A stretch of 64,000 nucleotides of DNA from Rhizobium leguminosarum bv. viciae USDA 2370. Its GTDB lineage: Bacteria > Pseudomonadota > Alphaproteobacteria > Rhizobiales > Rhizobiaceae. The translations under genes and the position numbers were made by a program. The notes beneath the pieces are model-generated. The model was not told where the DNA came from, did no database searches, and was given only the letters and a program-made list of their open reading frames with translations. Below are positions 43,904 through 52,546 of the stretch, piece by piece. Each line of letters begins with the position of its first letter. The first letter of the stretch is position 1. The stretch covers positions 248,001-312,000 of the forward strand of contig NZ_MRDL01000001.1 of assembly GCF_002008365.1 (NCBI RefSeq), given 5' to 3'.

Positions 43904-45037
43904 ATGGCCAGCTTGGATTCGCCAATCACGATAGTTCGGCCGCATCTGATCGAATTCGGCGTCGGCACGGCGGGAAAGCTCGGCAAATGGGCTGATGAAA
44001 AGGGCTATCGGCGCACGATCGTCATCTCCGATGCCTTCAACGCTTCGCGCATCGACGTGCTGGAGCTGAAGGGCGAGGTTACAGTCTTTGCCGACGTGAC
44101 GCCCGAACCGGATACAGCCAATCTCGAAAAAGTCCTGGCGGCGGCAAACGCCGCCGATGCCGAGCTGATCGTCGGCTTCGGCGGTGGCAGCGCCATGGAT
44201 CTGGCAAAACTTGCGGCAGTGCTTGCCGGCTCCACCCAGACGCTGCACGAGGTCGTCGGTCCGAACAAGGTGCATGGGCCGCGCAAGGTAGCGCTTGCCC
44301 AGGTGCCAACGACATCGGGCACCGGCAGCGAGGCCGGCATTCGCGCGCTCGTCACCGACCCCGCGACGATGGCAAAGCTTGCGGTGGAAAGCCTGCATAT
44401 GTTGGCCGACATCGCCGTCATCGATCCGGCCCTGACCTTCAGCGTCCCTGCCCGCACGACGGCGGCAACCGGCGTCGATGCCATGGCCCATTGCGTCGAG
44501 GCCTTCACCAACCGCAAGGCCCATCCGATGGTCGACATCTATGCGATCGAGGGAACGCGCCTCGTCGGCAAATATCTCGCCCGCGCCGTCAAGGACGGCA
44601 ACGATGCCGAGGCGCGTGCCGGCCTCTCGCTCGCCTCGCTCTACGGCGGTTTCTGCCTCGGCCCGGTCAACACCGCCGGCGGCCATGCGCTTGCCTATCC
44701 CCTCGGCACGCGCTGGCATGTGGCCCATGGCGCGGCCAATGCGCTGATTTTTCCGCATGTTCTCGCCTTCAATACACCGTCCGCGCCTGAGAAAACCAAG
44801 GCGGTGATGGAAGCGCTTGGGCGTGAAACCTCCGAGAACATCACCTCCGTCTTCGATGCGGCTTACGCCTTCTGCGCCGAACTCGGCATCGAGATGAAGC
44901 TTTCCGGCCTCGGCGTGCCGGAAACCGATCTCGACGCCATGGCCGACGACGCCTTTGCCATTCGCCGTCTGCTCGATAACAATCCGCGAGATCTGTCTCG
45001 CGCCGACATTCGCGCGATTTACGCGGCTGCCTTTTAA
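43904..45037 (+). CDS. Iron-containing alcohol dehydrogenase (maleylacetate reductase-like)
   Basis: A 377-residue group III alcohol dehydrogenase. The NAD-binding GGGSAMDLAKLAA is near 91-103, the PTTSGTGSEAG segment near 136-146, and metal ligands are in GVDAMAHCVEAF near 192-203 with a further histidine in GGHALAYPLGTRWHVAHG near 262. ATG 43904 has GGGAGG 8 bases upstream, and a longer in-frame start is not supported. It lies 31 bases before pdxA2, so it probably oxidises a sugar-acid alcohol in the same pathway. Maleylacetate reduction is an alternative. Confidence 0.88.
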   Translation: MASLDSPITIVRPHLIEFGVGTAGKLGKWADEKGYRRTIVISDAFNASRIDVLELKGEVTVFADVTPEPDTANLEKVLAAANAADAELIVGFGGGSAMDLAKLAAVLAGSTQTLHEVVGPNKVHGPRKVALAQVPTTSGTGSEAGIRALVTDPATMAKLAVESLHMLADIAVIDPALTFSVPARTTAATGVDAMAHCVEAFTNRKAHPMVDIYAIEGTRLVGKYLARAVKDGNDAEARAGLSLASLYGGFCLGPVNTAGGHALAYPLGTRWHVAHGAANALIFPHVLAFNTPSAPEKTKAVMEALGRETSENITSVFDAAYAFCAELGIEMKLSGLGVPETDLDAMADDAFAIRRLLDNNPRDLSRADIRAIYAAAF

Positions 45038-45068
45038 GCGGTAAGGTTTTTTAGAAGGAACTCGATCG

Positions 45069-46055
45069 ATGGACAGGAATGCGAAAGTCGCCGTGACGCT
45101 CGGCGATCCGGCCGGCGTCGGCCCCGAGGTGATCGTCAAGGCCTTGGCAGCCCTTCCGAGGGAAGAGCGCCGCGATTTCGTGATCGTCGGCAATGTCGAA
45201 GCGCTGGAGCGCGCCGACCGCGTCACCGGCGCCGGGCTGCGTTTTGGGCCCGCCGATGCACCCAGTGACGACAGGATCGCCGTCGACGAGGTCGCGCTCG
45301 GCGCGGCCCTACCCGAGATCGGCAAGGTCAGCCCCGTCGCCGGCGATGCCTCGGTGCGCTATATCACCCGCGCCGTCGATCTCGCCATGTCGGGGCAAGC
45401 GGATGTCATCGTCACCGCGCCGATCAACAAGGAGGCGATGAACCTTGCCGGCCATCACCATGACGGCCACACCGGGCTTCTCGCGCATCTCACCGGCTCG
45501 AAGAGCTCCTTCATGCTGCTTGCCTCCGAGCGGCTGAACACCATCCACGTCTCCACCCATATCTCGCTGAAGGGTGCGATCGAGCGCGCCAAGACCGAAC
45601 GGGTGCTCGCCACCATCGAAGCCGGCCACAAGCACTTCCTGCGGCTCGGTCGCAAGGCGCGCATCGCCGTCGCCGGCCTCAATCCGCATTGCGGCGAAAA
45701 CGGCCTGTTCGGCACCGAAGACATGGAATTCCTGGCGCCCGCCGTTGAGCAGGCGCAGGCAAAAGGCATCGACGTCGTCGGGCCGATCTCGGCCGATACG
45801 GTGTTCGCCCGCGCCTATAACGGCGCCTTCGATCTTGTCATCGCCCAGTATCACGACCAGGGCCATATCCCGATCAAGCTCGTCGCCTTCGACACCGCGG
45901 TCAACGTCTCGCTCGGCCTGCCGATCGACCGCGTCTCGGTCGACCACGGCACCGCCTTCGACATTGCCGGCACCGGCAAGGCCAACCACGTCAACATGCT
46001 CTCGGCCATCGCCTATGCCAGGCTGATGGCCCGCTCGCCGCGGCGGGAGGTGTGA
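45069..46055 (+). CDS. pdxA2: PdxA2-type 4-phospho-sugar-acid dehydrogenase
   Basis: A 328-residue PdxA-family dehydrogenase. It opens [20 protein letters not shown]. Metal-binding histidines are in [15 protein letters not shown] near 134-148 and [15 protein letters not shown] near 260-274, and the cofactor region is [13 protein letters not shown] near 297-309. PdxA2 oxidises 4-phospho-D-threonate (or erythronate) to a 3-keto form that loses CO2 to give dihydroxyacetone phosphate. The DUF1537 kinase at 34379 would supply this substrate. True PdxA for vitamin B6 is normally encoded elsewhere, beside ksgA, so the PdxA2 reading fits the context better. Confidence 0.9.
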   Translation: MDRNAKVAVTLGDPAGVGPEVIVKALAALPREERRDFVIVGNVEALERADRVTGAGLRFGPADAPSDDRIAVDEVALGAALPEIGKVSPVAGDASVRYITRAVDLAMSGQADVIVTAPINKEAMNLAGHHHDGHTGLLAHLTGSKSSFMLLASERLNTIHVSTHISLKGAIERAKTERVLATIEAGHKHFLRLGRKARIAVAGLNPHCGENGLFGTEDMEFLAPAVEQAQAKGIDVVGPISADTVFARAYNGAFDLVIAQYHDQGHIPIKLVAFDTAVNVSLGLPIDRVSVDHGTAFDIAGTGKANHVNMLSAIAYARLMARSPRREV

Positions 46056-46068
46056 ACCACCAACCCCA

Positions 46069-46551
46069 TCAAATGCCGAACAAGCGACGATCCCAGAAGA
46101 CGGGTTGGTGGAGGCTCGCGGTGATCGAGGGGAATTCCGGGTGGGCCGGGTTGATCAATATGTTGCGGTCGACGCGGGCGACGACGCTTGGCACCAGCAG
46201 GATGACGCTGCGTTTTTCCTGGTACCAGCGTTCGCCGAAAGCCTTGCTGACGTTTGCCGGCATGCTGTCCCAGCCGGGCAGCGCGGGCTCGGAGAAGACC
46301 TCGTAGCTTAGCCCACGCGGCAGGGTGATCGTGACATAGTGCTGGTTGGGCGGCAGCCGCCCGCTGCCATGGACGAGCTTTTCCAGCAGCGCGGTCGAAT
46401 AGTGTTCGCTCGTGTAGATGATCGGGCTGCCCGAAGTGTTCCACCGCCCCGGCGCGATGGTCGAGCCGGTGGCGTCGAAGATCGGATAGGTTCCACTGGG
46501 ATCTCCGATGCGGACGGATGTCAGCGTGCGGTCGAGATGCTGTGCGTTCAC
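46069..46551 (-). CDS. RES-domain toxin
   Basis: A 160-residue RES-family protein. The conserved residues of the fold are seen: RIGDPSGTYPIFDATGSTIAPGRWNTSG with the Arg, then IIYTSEHYSTALLEKLVH with Ser and Glu. RES toxins degrade NAD+ and stop growth. It overlaps the stop of the upstream Xre/ParS antitoxin gene by 4 bases (ATGA). It is convergent with pdxA2, 13 bases apart. Confidence 0.9.
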   Translation of the reverse strand: MNAQHLDRTLTSVRIGDPSGTYPIFDATGSTIAPGRWNTSGSPIIYTSEHYSTALLEKLVHGSGRLPPNQHYVTITLPRGLSYEVFSEPALPGWDSMPANVSKAFGERWYQEKRSVILLVPSVVARVDRNILINPAHPEFPSITASLHQPVFWDRRLFGI

Positions 46552-46979
46552 GCAGCACTGCCGTATTTCAGGCTTCCGAGGATATCGAGCACGAGTTCGC
46601 CGCCGATCTCGCTCTGGATGACCACGTCGATCGGCCGCCTGTCCTCCAGCATCGCATGCGGACGAAACAGGAAATCACGTGCCTCGGTCTCGGTCTGCCA
46701 GACATCGAGCGCCGATCCCCAGACGCGCGCCAGACGCGCGAGCTTTATGCCCTCGTCGGAAGAGAGCCGATGCTTGGACTTGCGCCGCTCATAGGTGGCC
46801 TTTGGAACGAGCCGGTATTTGAACTGGGTATCATCAGGCGCCAGGAGCAGCGCCATGCGATCAAGCGCCTTGACCGGCAAACCTTCCTCGATGCTTGAGA
46901 GCAGGCCGAAGGCCGAACGCGACGCCGGCTCCCTGGCGGGCAATCCGAGAACATCGGCGATAACTGCAAATCCCATCAT
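46548..46979 (-). CDS. Xre/ParS (MbcA-type) antitoxin of the RES toxin
   Basis: A 143-residue antitoxin with the N-terminal HTH region, the ALDRMALLLAPDDTQFKYRLVPKATYERRKSKHRLSSDEGIKLARLARVW core and the C-terminal DUF2384-like toxin-binding part (LDVWQTETEARDFLFRPHAMLEDRRPIDVVIQSEIGGELVLDILG). ATG 46979 is chosen because AAAAGG lies 9 bases before it; a GTG at 46997 and ATG at 46985 have poorer spacing. A perfect 18-base inverted repeat lies upstream and is its likely operator. Confidence 0.88.
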   Translation of the reverse strand: MMGFAVIADVLGLPAREPASRSAFGLLSSIEEGLPVKALDRMALLLAPDDTQFKYRLVPKATYERRKSKHRLSSDEGIKLARLARVWGSALDVWQTETEARDFLFRPHAMLEDRRPIDVVIQSEIGGELVLDILGSLKYGSAA

Positions 46980-47010
46980 GGTCATGGTCCTTTTCACTTG
47001 ATGTTATATT

Positions 47011-47028
47011 TAGTCTCAAGTGAGACTA
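47011..47028. promoter_or_regulatory. Operator of the RES/Xre module
   Basis: TAGTCTCA-AG-TGAGACTA, a perfect 8-bp inverted repeat, lies 31 bases upstream of the antitoxin start. An additional pair CACTTGA (46995-47001) and TCAAGTG (47016-47022) overlaps it. This layout is typical of autoregulated toxin-antitoxin operons. Confidence 0.7.
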
Positions 47029-47132
47029 TGATCAATAGCGCCGATCCGGCTTATCTCCGATAGCAGCGGATTGCCCTGCGCGCCGGAGACCTCTATATTT
47101 TCCGAAGGCACGAACAACGAAGGAGGTTGCCT

Positions 47133-47995
47133 ATGTCACCGCGGGACGCCTGATCCAGCAATATCAAGACTTCTGCCTTTCCAAGGGCATTGATTTCATA
47201 CGCATCGAATCCGTACGGCCGCATGACGATACCACGCTCTTCTGCAGCGCTGGAATGCAGCAGTACAAGCCCCTCTTCTCCGATCCCTCCCATAGTGGAA
47301 CCGTCGCAAACAGCCAGGCCTGCCTGCGCATGGGCGACCTCGACGAGATCGGCGACGGAACTCATCTTCTCCATTTCACCATGCTCGGCCTTTTCTCGTT
47401 CAGGGAAATGACCGTCGGCAGCGCCATCGATTTCTGGCTCGAGTTTCTGGGAACGCTCGGGCTCGTGCCGGATCATGTGACGATCCATCCGGATCGTCTG
47501 GTGGAATGGACGCCGCTCTATGGCGGGCGTGTGCCCATCGTGCCGGATCCGGAATGCATGTGGAGCGATGGCAGCATCGGCGGATACTGCACCGAGTTCT
47601 ATAAGGACGGCGTCGAGATCGGAAACATCGTCAATCCGCTTGGAAGCTGCATCGACGTCGGCTTCGGCCTCGAGCGTCTCGACATGATCGTCAACGGCAC
47701 GCCGCAAGACGATGCGCTCGGAACGCTGTGCGAGACGGTCATGACAATCGTGGAAAGCGGCTACCGGCCGGGCAACAAGGAGCAGGGATACGTCTTGCGA
47801 AAACTGCTCCGTCGCATCCACAAGATGGGCGGCACGCTCGATCATCCTTTCTTCACAGAAGAGGTCGAGCGCCAGAAGCGGCTGCGCGCCAAATATCTGC
47901 GTCTGCGTGACCGGCATCCAGAGATGAGTCCCGACTGGTGGTTCGACACCCACGGCATCGATCTCTCCGACATCCGGGAGACCGCGGACGAGTAG
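47133..47995 (+). pseudogene. Frameshifted AlaRS-like (class II synthetase core) gene
   Basis: An AAGGAGG site precedes ATG 47133, which codes MSPRDA and then stops at 47151. Reading one base back at position 47147 continues without break to 47995, giving MSPRDRLIQQYQDFCLSKGI and so on, about 287 residues. The product resembles the catalytic core of alanyl-tRNA synthetase: TTLFCSAGMQQYKPLF, THLLHFTMLGLFSFREM (motif 2), and GFGLERLDMIVNG (motif 3). The tRNA-recognition, editing and C-Ala domains are absent. Either one base was lost (pseudogene or sequencing error) or a -1 frameshift joins the two parts. Without that, translation could start only at ATG 47255 and miss the first 41 residues. Confidence 0.75.
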
Positions 47996-48001
47996 CAAGG
48001 C

Positions 48002-48037
48002 GCAAGGCCTCCCGCAGAGAACAGCGGGAGGCCTTGC
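48002..48037. terminator. Strong terminator after the AlaRS-like gene
   Basis: A perfect 14-bp GC-rich stem (GCAAGGCCTCCCGC) with loop AGAGAACA lies just after the stop codon. It is flanked by convergent genes and could serve both strands, although the tails are not strongly U-rich. Confidence 0.7.
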
Positions 48038-48108
48038 CATATCCTGGAAAGCGTCAGCGTTTCGGCCGCCTCCAGTTTGCCCAGGCCGCGTTCGTTCGCG
48101 CCGAGGTT

Positions 48109-48879
48109 TCAGCCTTGCCCCTGATGCAGCCGACGGAAAATCCGCTCGATCTGGGTGACAGCGGCAAAAAAGACGATGCCCGAGAAAGAGGCGAGCACGA
48201 CGGCGGCAAAAAGCCTTTCCGCCTGATAGTTGAATGTCGACTGGATGATGACGGCACCCAGCCCCTGGTTCGAACCGATCCACTCCCCGACAATCGCGCC
48301 GATCACACAGGTGGTTGCCGAAATGCGCAGCGACGCAAAGAGTAAGGGGGCAGACCGTGGGGCGCGCAAGCGCCAGAAGGTCTCCCACCCGCTCGCCGAA
48401 AGCACGTGCATCAGGTCAAGCTCGCTCGCAGTCGCCAGATTGAGGCCCCGGGCGGTATTCACCAGGGTTGGGAAGAAGCAGATGAGAGCGGCGATGATGA
48501 CCTTTGGCAGCATGCCGAGGCCGAAGATCAGGATGATGATCGGTGCGAGCGCCAGCACCGGGATGGTGTTGAAGAGCAGGACAACGGGAAAATAGGCGGC
48601 CTGGAACCGCGGATTATAGACAAAGGCAACCGCCAGGATCACGGCGAGACTATTGCCCAGGAGGAAGCCGAGGCCCGCCTCGCCCCATGTCGGGATCGCA
48701 TTCGACAAAAGGAAGCGCCATTCGATGCCAAGCGTGCGCAGGATCGCCAGCGGCGTTGGAACGATATAACCGGGAATACCGAGCGCCGGCACCAGCCATT
48801 GCCAGGCAAGTACCAGCGAAAGGGCGCCGATAACAGGAAGGCCGATCGCCTCGGTGAATGACAACGGACGGTGCCTCAT
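48109..48879 (-). CDS. SsuC/TauC-like ABC permease
   Basis: A 256-residue permease of the nitrate/sulfonate/taurine type with about six membrane helices and the EAA-type loop DLMHVLSASGWETFWRLRAPRSAPLLFASL near 151-180. The start overlaps the ATPase stop by 4 bases. The ligand is unknown; this transporter family also carries pyrimidine precursors and nitriles. Confidence 0.9.
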   Translation of the reverse strand: MRHRPLSFTEAIGLPVIGALSLVLAWQWLVPALGIPGYIVPTPLAILRTLGIEWRFLLSNAIPTWGEAGLGFLLGNSLAVILAVAFVYNPRFQAAYFPVVLLFNTIPVLALAPIIILIFGLGMLPKVIIAALICFFPTLVNTARGLNLATASELDLMHVLSASGWETFWRLRAPRSAPLLFASLRISATTCVIGAIVGEWIGSNQGLGAVIIQSTFNYQAERLFAAVVLASFSGIVFFAAVTQIERIFRRLHQGQG

Positions 48880-49676
48880 GCAGCCGAACTCCCCTGCTGC
48901 AGCAATTGGCGCAGATGGGCTGCGGTCTCCTGGACATCGAGGCTCTCGCGCCGACAGAGGCCACGCTCGTCTTTCAGCGGCGTAAGATCGATCAGCGCCT
49001 GGACACGGCCGGGATTGGCCGCCAGGACCAGCACGCGTCCGCCGAGATAGATCGCCTCGATGACGCTGTGGGTCACGAACAGGATGGTCGTGCCGGTCCG
49101 GCGCCAGACGTCCAGAAGCTCGTCGTTCAGTCGTTCGCGGGTGATCTCGTCGAGCGCACCGAAAGGCTCATCCATGAGCAGGATATCCGGCTCGCATTGA
49201 AGCGCGCGCGCTATGGCGACGCGCTGGCGCTGGCCCCCGGACAGTTGATGCGGATAGCGGTCGGCCAGATGCGACAGGCCGACCAGTTCGATCCAATGGT
49301 CGGGCCGCGGGTCGACCGATCGCGGGACGCTCTTCTTCCCCACCTGCAGCGGCAGCGCGACATTCTCCCTCACGGTCCGCCAGGGCAACAGCGTTGCATC
49401 CTGAAAGACGAAGGCGACCTCGCGCCTGCGGCGCGCCTCCGACGCCGTCCTGCCGAGCACCGACAACTGCCCGTCAAGCGGCGGAAGAAGATCCGCCACC
49501 GCACGCAGCAAGGTCGACTTGCCGCAGCCGGAAGGACCGAGAATGGTCAGAAACTCACCCTTGCCGACGCTGAGGTCGACGCCGGACAGAATGCGGGTCG
49601 TCTCGACAGCGCCGGCATAACCGACAGCCAAATCCCTGGTTTCGATGGCCGCTGCTTCAGGCAAATCCGCTCTCAC
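48876..49676 (-). CDS. SsuB/TauB-like ABC ATP-binding protein
   Basis: A 266-residue ATPase. Walker A GPSGCGKST is near 49, the Q-loop VFQDATLLPWRTV near 93, the signature [15 protein letters not shown] near 142 and Walker [14 protein letters not shown] near 165. GTG 49676 is chosen as the start because it overlaps the binding-protein stop by 4 bases (GTGA); a longer start would run into that gene. It forms a transporter with 48109 and 49673. Confidence 0.9.
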   Translation of the reverse strand: MRADLPEAAAIETRDLAVGYAGAVETTRILSGVDLSVGKGEFLTILGPSGCGKSTLLRAVADLLPPLDGQLSVLGRTASEARRRREVAFVFQDATLLPWRTVRENVALPLQVGKKSVPRSVDPRPDHWIELVGLSHLADRYPHQLSGGQRQRVAIARALQCEPDILLMDEPFGALDEITRERLNDELLDVWRRTGTTILFVTHSVIEAIYLGGRVLVLAANPGRVQALIDLTPLKDERGLCRRESLDVQETAAHLRQLLQQGSSAA

Positions 49677-50719
49677 GCAATCTTCGGACGGTCGCCCGCC
49701 GTCATGTCGAGTATCGCAGTCGTATAGCAATCCTCCAGCTTCGGCGCGCCGCTCTTGAATTGGCCGATCTTGTCGTAGACGGAAATCTGCTCGGCAAGAG
49801 CGGCCGGATCGAAGCTGCCCCAGCCATCCTTGCCGGTCGCTGCGTCGAAGCTCAGCGACAATATACGCGGCACCGTCTGCAGCTCCACGGCAAGATCGAG
49901 TTGCGGATAGGCCTCTACCGTCAATTTGACTGCCTCTTCAGGATGTTCATGCGTCCAGGCCCAGCCCTTGGCGACGGCACGCAGCACCTTTGCCAGTGTC
50001 TCGGCATGGCCGGTTACGGCATCGTCGGTGGCGAAATAGACGTTGGCATAGGACGGAAGGCCCGTGTCCTTCATCATCAGATCGATGCGGTCGGGGCCGA
50101 TGATGGAAAGGGCCTGCGTGTTGGTGATCCATCCGGTCACGGCATCGACCTGGCCGGTCATCAGCGGCGTCATGTCGAAGCCGATATTGGTGATGGTCAG
50201 GCTCGAGGGATCGATATTGTTCTTCAGCAGAATGGCATCAAGGACATAACGGGCCGTCGGCTGGATGCCGATGCGCTTGCCGACCATATCCTTGACGGTG
50301 CGGATCGGCGCCTTGGGCAGCGAATAGAAGGCGAAGGGCGCCATGCGGAAACCGCAGGCGAAGATCTTGATCGGCACGCCGGATGACCGGGCAAGAAGGA
50401 GCTGCGCCGAATCCGAGAATTGACCGAGCTGCGCATCACCCGTGATCACAGGCGGCACCGTTGCCGAATTGGGACCGCCAGGGGAAAACTCGACGTCGAG
50501 ACCCTCGGCCTCGAACAGGCCTTGCTTGACTGCGACGATATCGCCTATCTGTCCGTTGCTCATCAGCCAGTCATATTTGATGACGACCTTGGATGCGGCG
50601 GCATTCGATTGACGCGGCACGAACACGCTGATCCCTGCCGTTGCTGCAGCAAGGGCAAAGGCTCCGCCCTTCAGGACGGTACGCCTGCCGACCACGAATT
50701 GTTTGTCATCCCCGTTCAT
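49673..50719 (-). CDS. SsuA/TauA/NMT1-like ABC substrate-binding protein
   Basis: A 348-residue binding protein exported by the Tat route (GRRTVLKGGAFALAAA near residues 10-25). The mature part shows KYDWLMSNGQIGDIVAVKQGLFEAEGLDVEF near 50-80 and GPNSATVPPVITGDAQLGQFSDSAQLLLARSSG near 83-115, typical of the SsuA/TauA/THI5 superfamily. ATG 50719 is chosen at the Tat signal with AAGGCAAGC upstream. No hairpin follows because the gene overlaps the ATPase. Ligand unknown. Confidence 0.88.
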   Translation of the reverse strand: MNGDDKQFVVGRRTVLKGGAFALAAATAGISVFVPRQSNAAASKVVIKYDWLMSNGQIGDIVAVKQGLFEAEGLDVEFSPGGPNSATVPPVITGDAQLGQFSDSAQLLLARSSGVPIKIFACGFRMAPFAFYSLPKAPIRTVKDMVGKRIGIQPTARYVLDAILLKNNIDPSSLTITNIGFDMTPLMTGQVDAVTGWITNTQALSIIGPDRIDLMMKDTGLPSYANVYFATDDAVTGHAETLAKVLRAVAKGWAWTHEHPEEAVKLTVEAYPQLDLAVELQTVPRILSLSFDAATGKDGWGSFDPAALAEQISVYDKIGQFKSGAPKLEDCYTTAILDMTAGDRPKIA

Positions 50720-50771
50720 ATTGCTTGCCTTCCCCTTGTTGGATTGTTGGACGACCGGCCGATTGCGCTTG

Positions 50772-51209
50772 CTATTGCGGGTCGATGTCACCAATCGGGC
50801 CGCCTGCGGACCACGCATAAATTTCCCAGAGATTGTCGTCAGGATCGGCGAAATAGACGCATCGCGCGTTCCAGACATAGTCCTGCGGCGGTGCGTGGAA
50901 GAGCACGCCCGCCGCTTTCAGCTCCGCATAGGCGGCATCGACCTGCTCTGGCGAGGCGAGCTCAATGGCCGCGCAGGCCTTGTGCGCACCTGGAGGGGCG
51001 CGGCGGCTTGAGACGCCGGTATTCTCGGCGATATGTTCGATCTCCCACAGCGCCAGCGTCACGCCCGCTCCTTTGAAATCGGCAAAGCCCGGAGCCCGGC
51101 GGCGAGGTTTGAAGCCAAGCCGGTCGACATAGAAGGACGATGCTTTGTCGATATCCTCGACCAAAAAGCAGATGTCGGTAATCGGATTGGTTTGCGCAAA
51201 AGCGGTCAT
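50772..51209 (-). CDS. VOC family (glyoxalase/bleomycin resistance-like) protein
   Basis: A 145-residue vicinal-oxygen-chelate domain. It starts ITDICFLVEDIDKASSFYVDRLGFKPRRRAPGFADFKGAGVTLALWEI and ends RCVYFADPDDNLWEIYAWSAGG, with the usual metal-site glutamate in LWEIYAW. ATG 51209 is preceded by AGGAGG. It lies between the AraC gene and the SsuA-like gene on the same strand, so a common transcript is likely. Lyase, dioxygenase or binding activity cannot be told. Confidence 0.88.
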   Translation of the reverse strand: MTAFAQTNPITDICFLVEDIDKASSFYVDRLGFKPRRRAPGFADFKGAGVTLALWEIEHIAENTGVSSRRAPPGAHKACAAIELASPEQVDAAYAELKAAGVLFHAPPQDYVWNARCVYFADPDDNLWEIYAWSAGGPIGDIDPQ

Positions 51210-51317
51210 ATGGGGCCTCCTGATCGGAAAAGCCTCGCAGACCGCAGCCTCAAGAGATTTCAAATTCGTGCGGTTATCTTTCGCAAAATTGCTGATTTGC
51301 CATCGGCGGGTGCTAGC

Positions 51318-52181
51318 TCAAAGACGGACCGAACGCTGGTATTCCTTCGGGGTCGCCCCCATCAGGCGGCGAAAGACGCTGGAGAAATGCGCCTGGCTGG
51401 AAAAGCCTGTGGCATAAGCGATGTTTGCGAGCGTCTCCTTGCCATCGGCGAGGTAAAGTCGCGCCCGCTCGATCCTGCGTTCGAGAACGAAGCGATGCGG
51501 TGCCATGCCGGCCGCCCGTTTGAATTCCCTGCTGAAGTGAAAGGGGCTCATATGGGCCACCCCGGCCAGCTCCTCCACACTCAGATCGGATTTGCCAAGC
51601 AGGTCCTCGATGTAGTCAATCACACGCCGGAGATTGTCCGATGTCAGCGGACGATCGCCGACTTCGGGTTTGGCGCCTAGCAGCTTTACAACGCAGCAGG
51701 CGAGCGCCATCCCCAGATGCTGCATCAAAAGCGGGTCGTCGCGCCCGGTCTTCTCGGCGGCAAACGCAAGGGAGAGCGCCACCTGCAGCGTTGTCGGATC
51801 AGTCGTCGCGCTCAGCGCATCACTATCCCAATGCTCGGGATCGAAGCGAGAGCCGCCGATGCTGCTGTAGAGCGCAGGTGACTGGAAGATCGAGATATAG
51901 TCCGCCGCATCGCCATCGACTTCAAGGACGGTGGCGGCCGGTTGAAATCCCAGGGTGAACGGCGGCCTCTCAACTTTGCGGAATGCCCCGCTTCCAAGCC
52001 GATAGGCATATTTGCCGTGCGCCGTGCGGTTGATCGAAATTCTATGAAGGGAGCCCCTCGAAATCATTTGCCCCGCGGCGCTGCGATAGGTCTCGACGAT
52101 CATGTCGCGTTGAACGAAGGCCTTGTAGCCTCCGAGGGATGGCCGGCTTATTGAGAAAATCTGCGGGTCGATGTCGGGCAT
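51318..52181 (-). CDS. AraC family transcriptional regulator
   Basis: A 287-residue regulator. The C-terminal 100 residues hold two AraC HTH motifs: LSVEELAGVAHMSPFHFSREFKRAAG and ETLANIAYATGFSSQAHFSSVFRRLMGATPKEYQ. The N-terminal 150 residues are of unknown ligand type. ATG 52181 is chosen because AGGGAGAATGAAACA precedes it; a longer start is not supported. It may control the VOC and transporter genes downstream, the divergent sugar transporter, or both. Confidence 0.9.
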   Translation of the reverse strand: MPDIDPQIFSISRPSLGGYKAFVQRDMIVETYRSAAGQMISRGSLHRISINRTAHGKYAYRLGSGAFRKVERPPFTLGFQPAATVLEVDGDAADYISIFQSPALYSSIGGSRFDPEHWDSDALSATTDPTTLQVALSLAFAAEKTGRDDPLLMQHLGMALACCVVKLLGAKPEVGDRPLTSDNLRRVIDYIEDLLGKSDLSVEELAGVAHMSPFHFSREFKRAAGMAPHRFVLERRIERARLYLADGKETLANIAYATGFSSQAHFSSVFRRLMGATPKEYQRSVRL

Positions 52182-52546
52182 TGTTTCATTCTCCCTAGCA
52201 GGGGAGAGGCAAGTTGCGCGCCAAGTGGAGCCAAGCTTCGCGCTGGATATCAACGTCGCAGCATAAAACCCGACGGTGCCCGTTAAATCCTGATTTTCCG
52301 CCTGCCGTCGCCCACACGGCACCACGGCCTGGCAGGAGTTCACCCTCGGCAAATTTGGTCGCATGCGCAAGAATTATGCAGTGCATGTTTCTTCTTGATC
52401 GGCCCGCTCGCGGGAAACCGCGGCCGGAAATGAGCGTTCGCTCCGTCCACTCTTTTCATCGGAAAGCGTCTTTTTGGAAATTCCTTTCTCCCTATTCTCA
52501 TTAGTCTACTTAATTTATAGACATAACTGAATTGGAGAGAATGGTA
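52182..52546. promoter_or_regulatory. Divergent promoter region AraC / sugar ABC transporter
   Basis: This 365-base stretch holds no supported gene. The right end carries GTCTA-N9-TAGAC at 52504-52522, 24 bases before the binding-protein start, and an AT-rich promoter-like segment (ttagtctacttaatttatag). Confidence 0.5.
52504..52522. promoter_or_regulatory. GTCTA-N9-TAGAC dyad upstream of the sugar ABC operon
   Basis: GTCTA, nine bases (cttaattta), TAGAC. The arms are identical to the copy at 29582 in front of the sulfur oxygenase operon. This suggests that the sugar-type transporter belongs to the same regulon. Confidence 0.6.
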
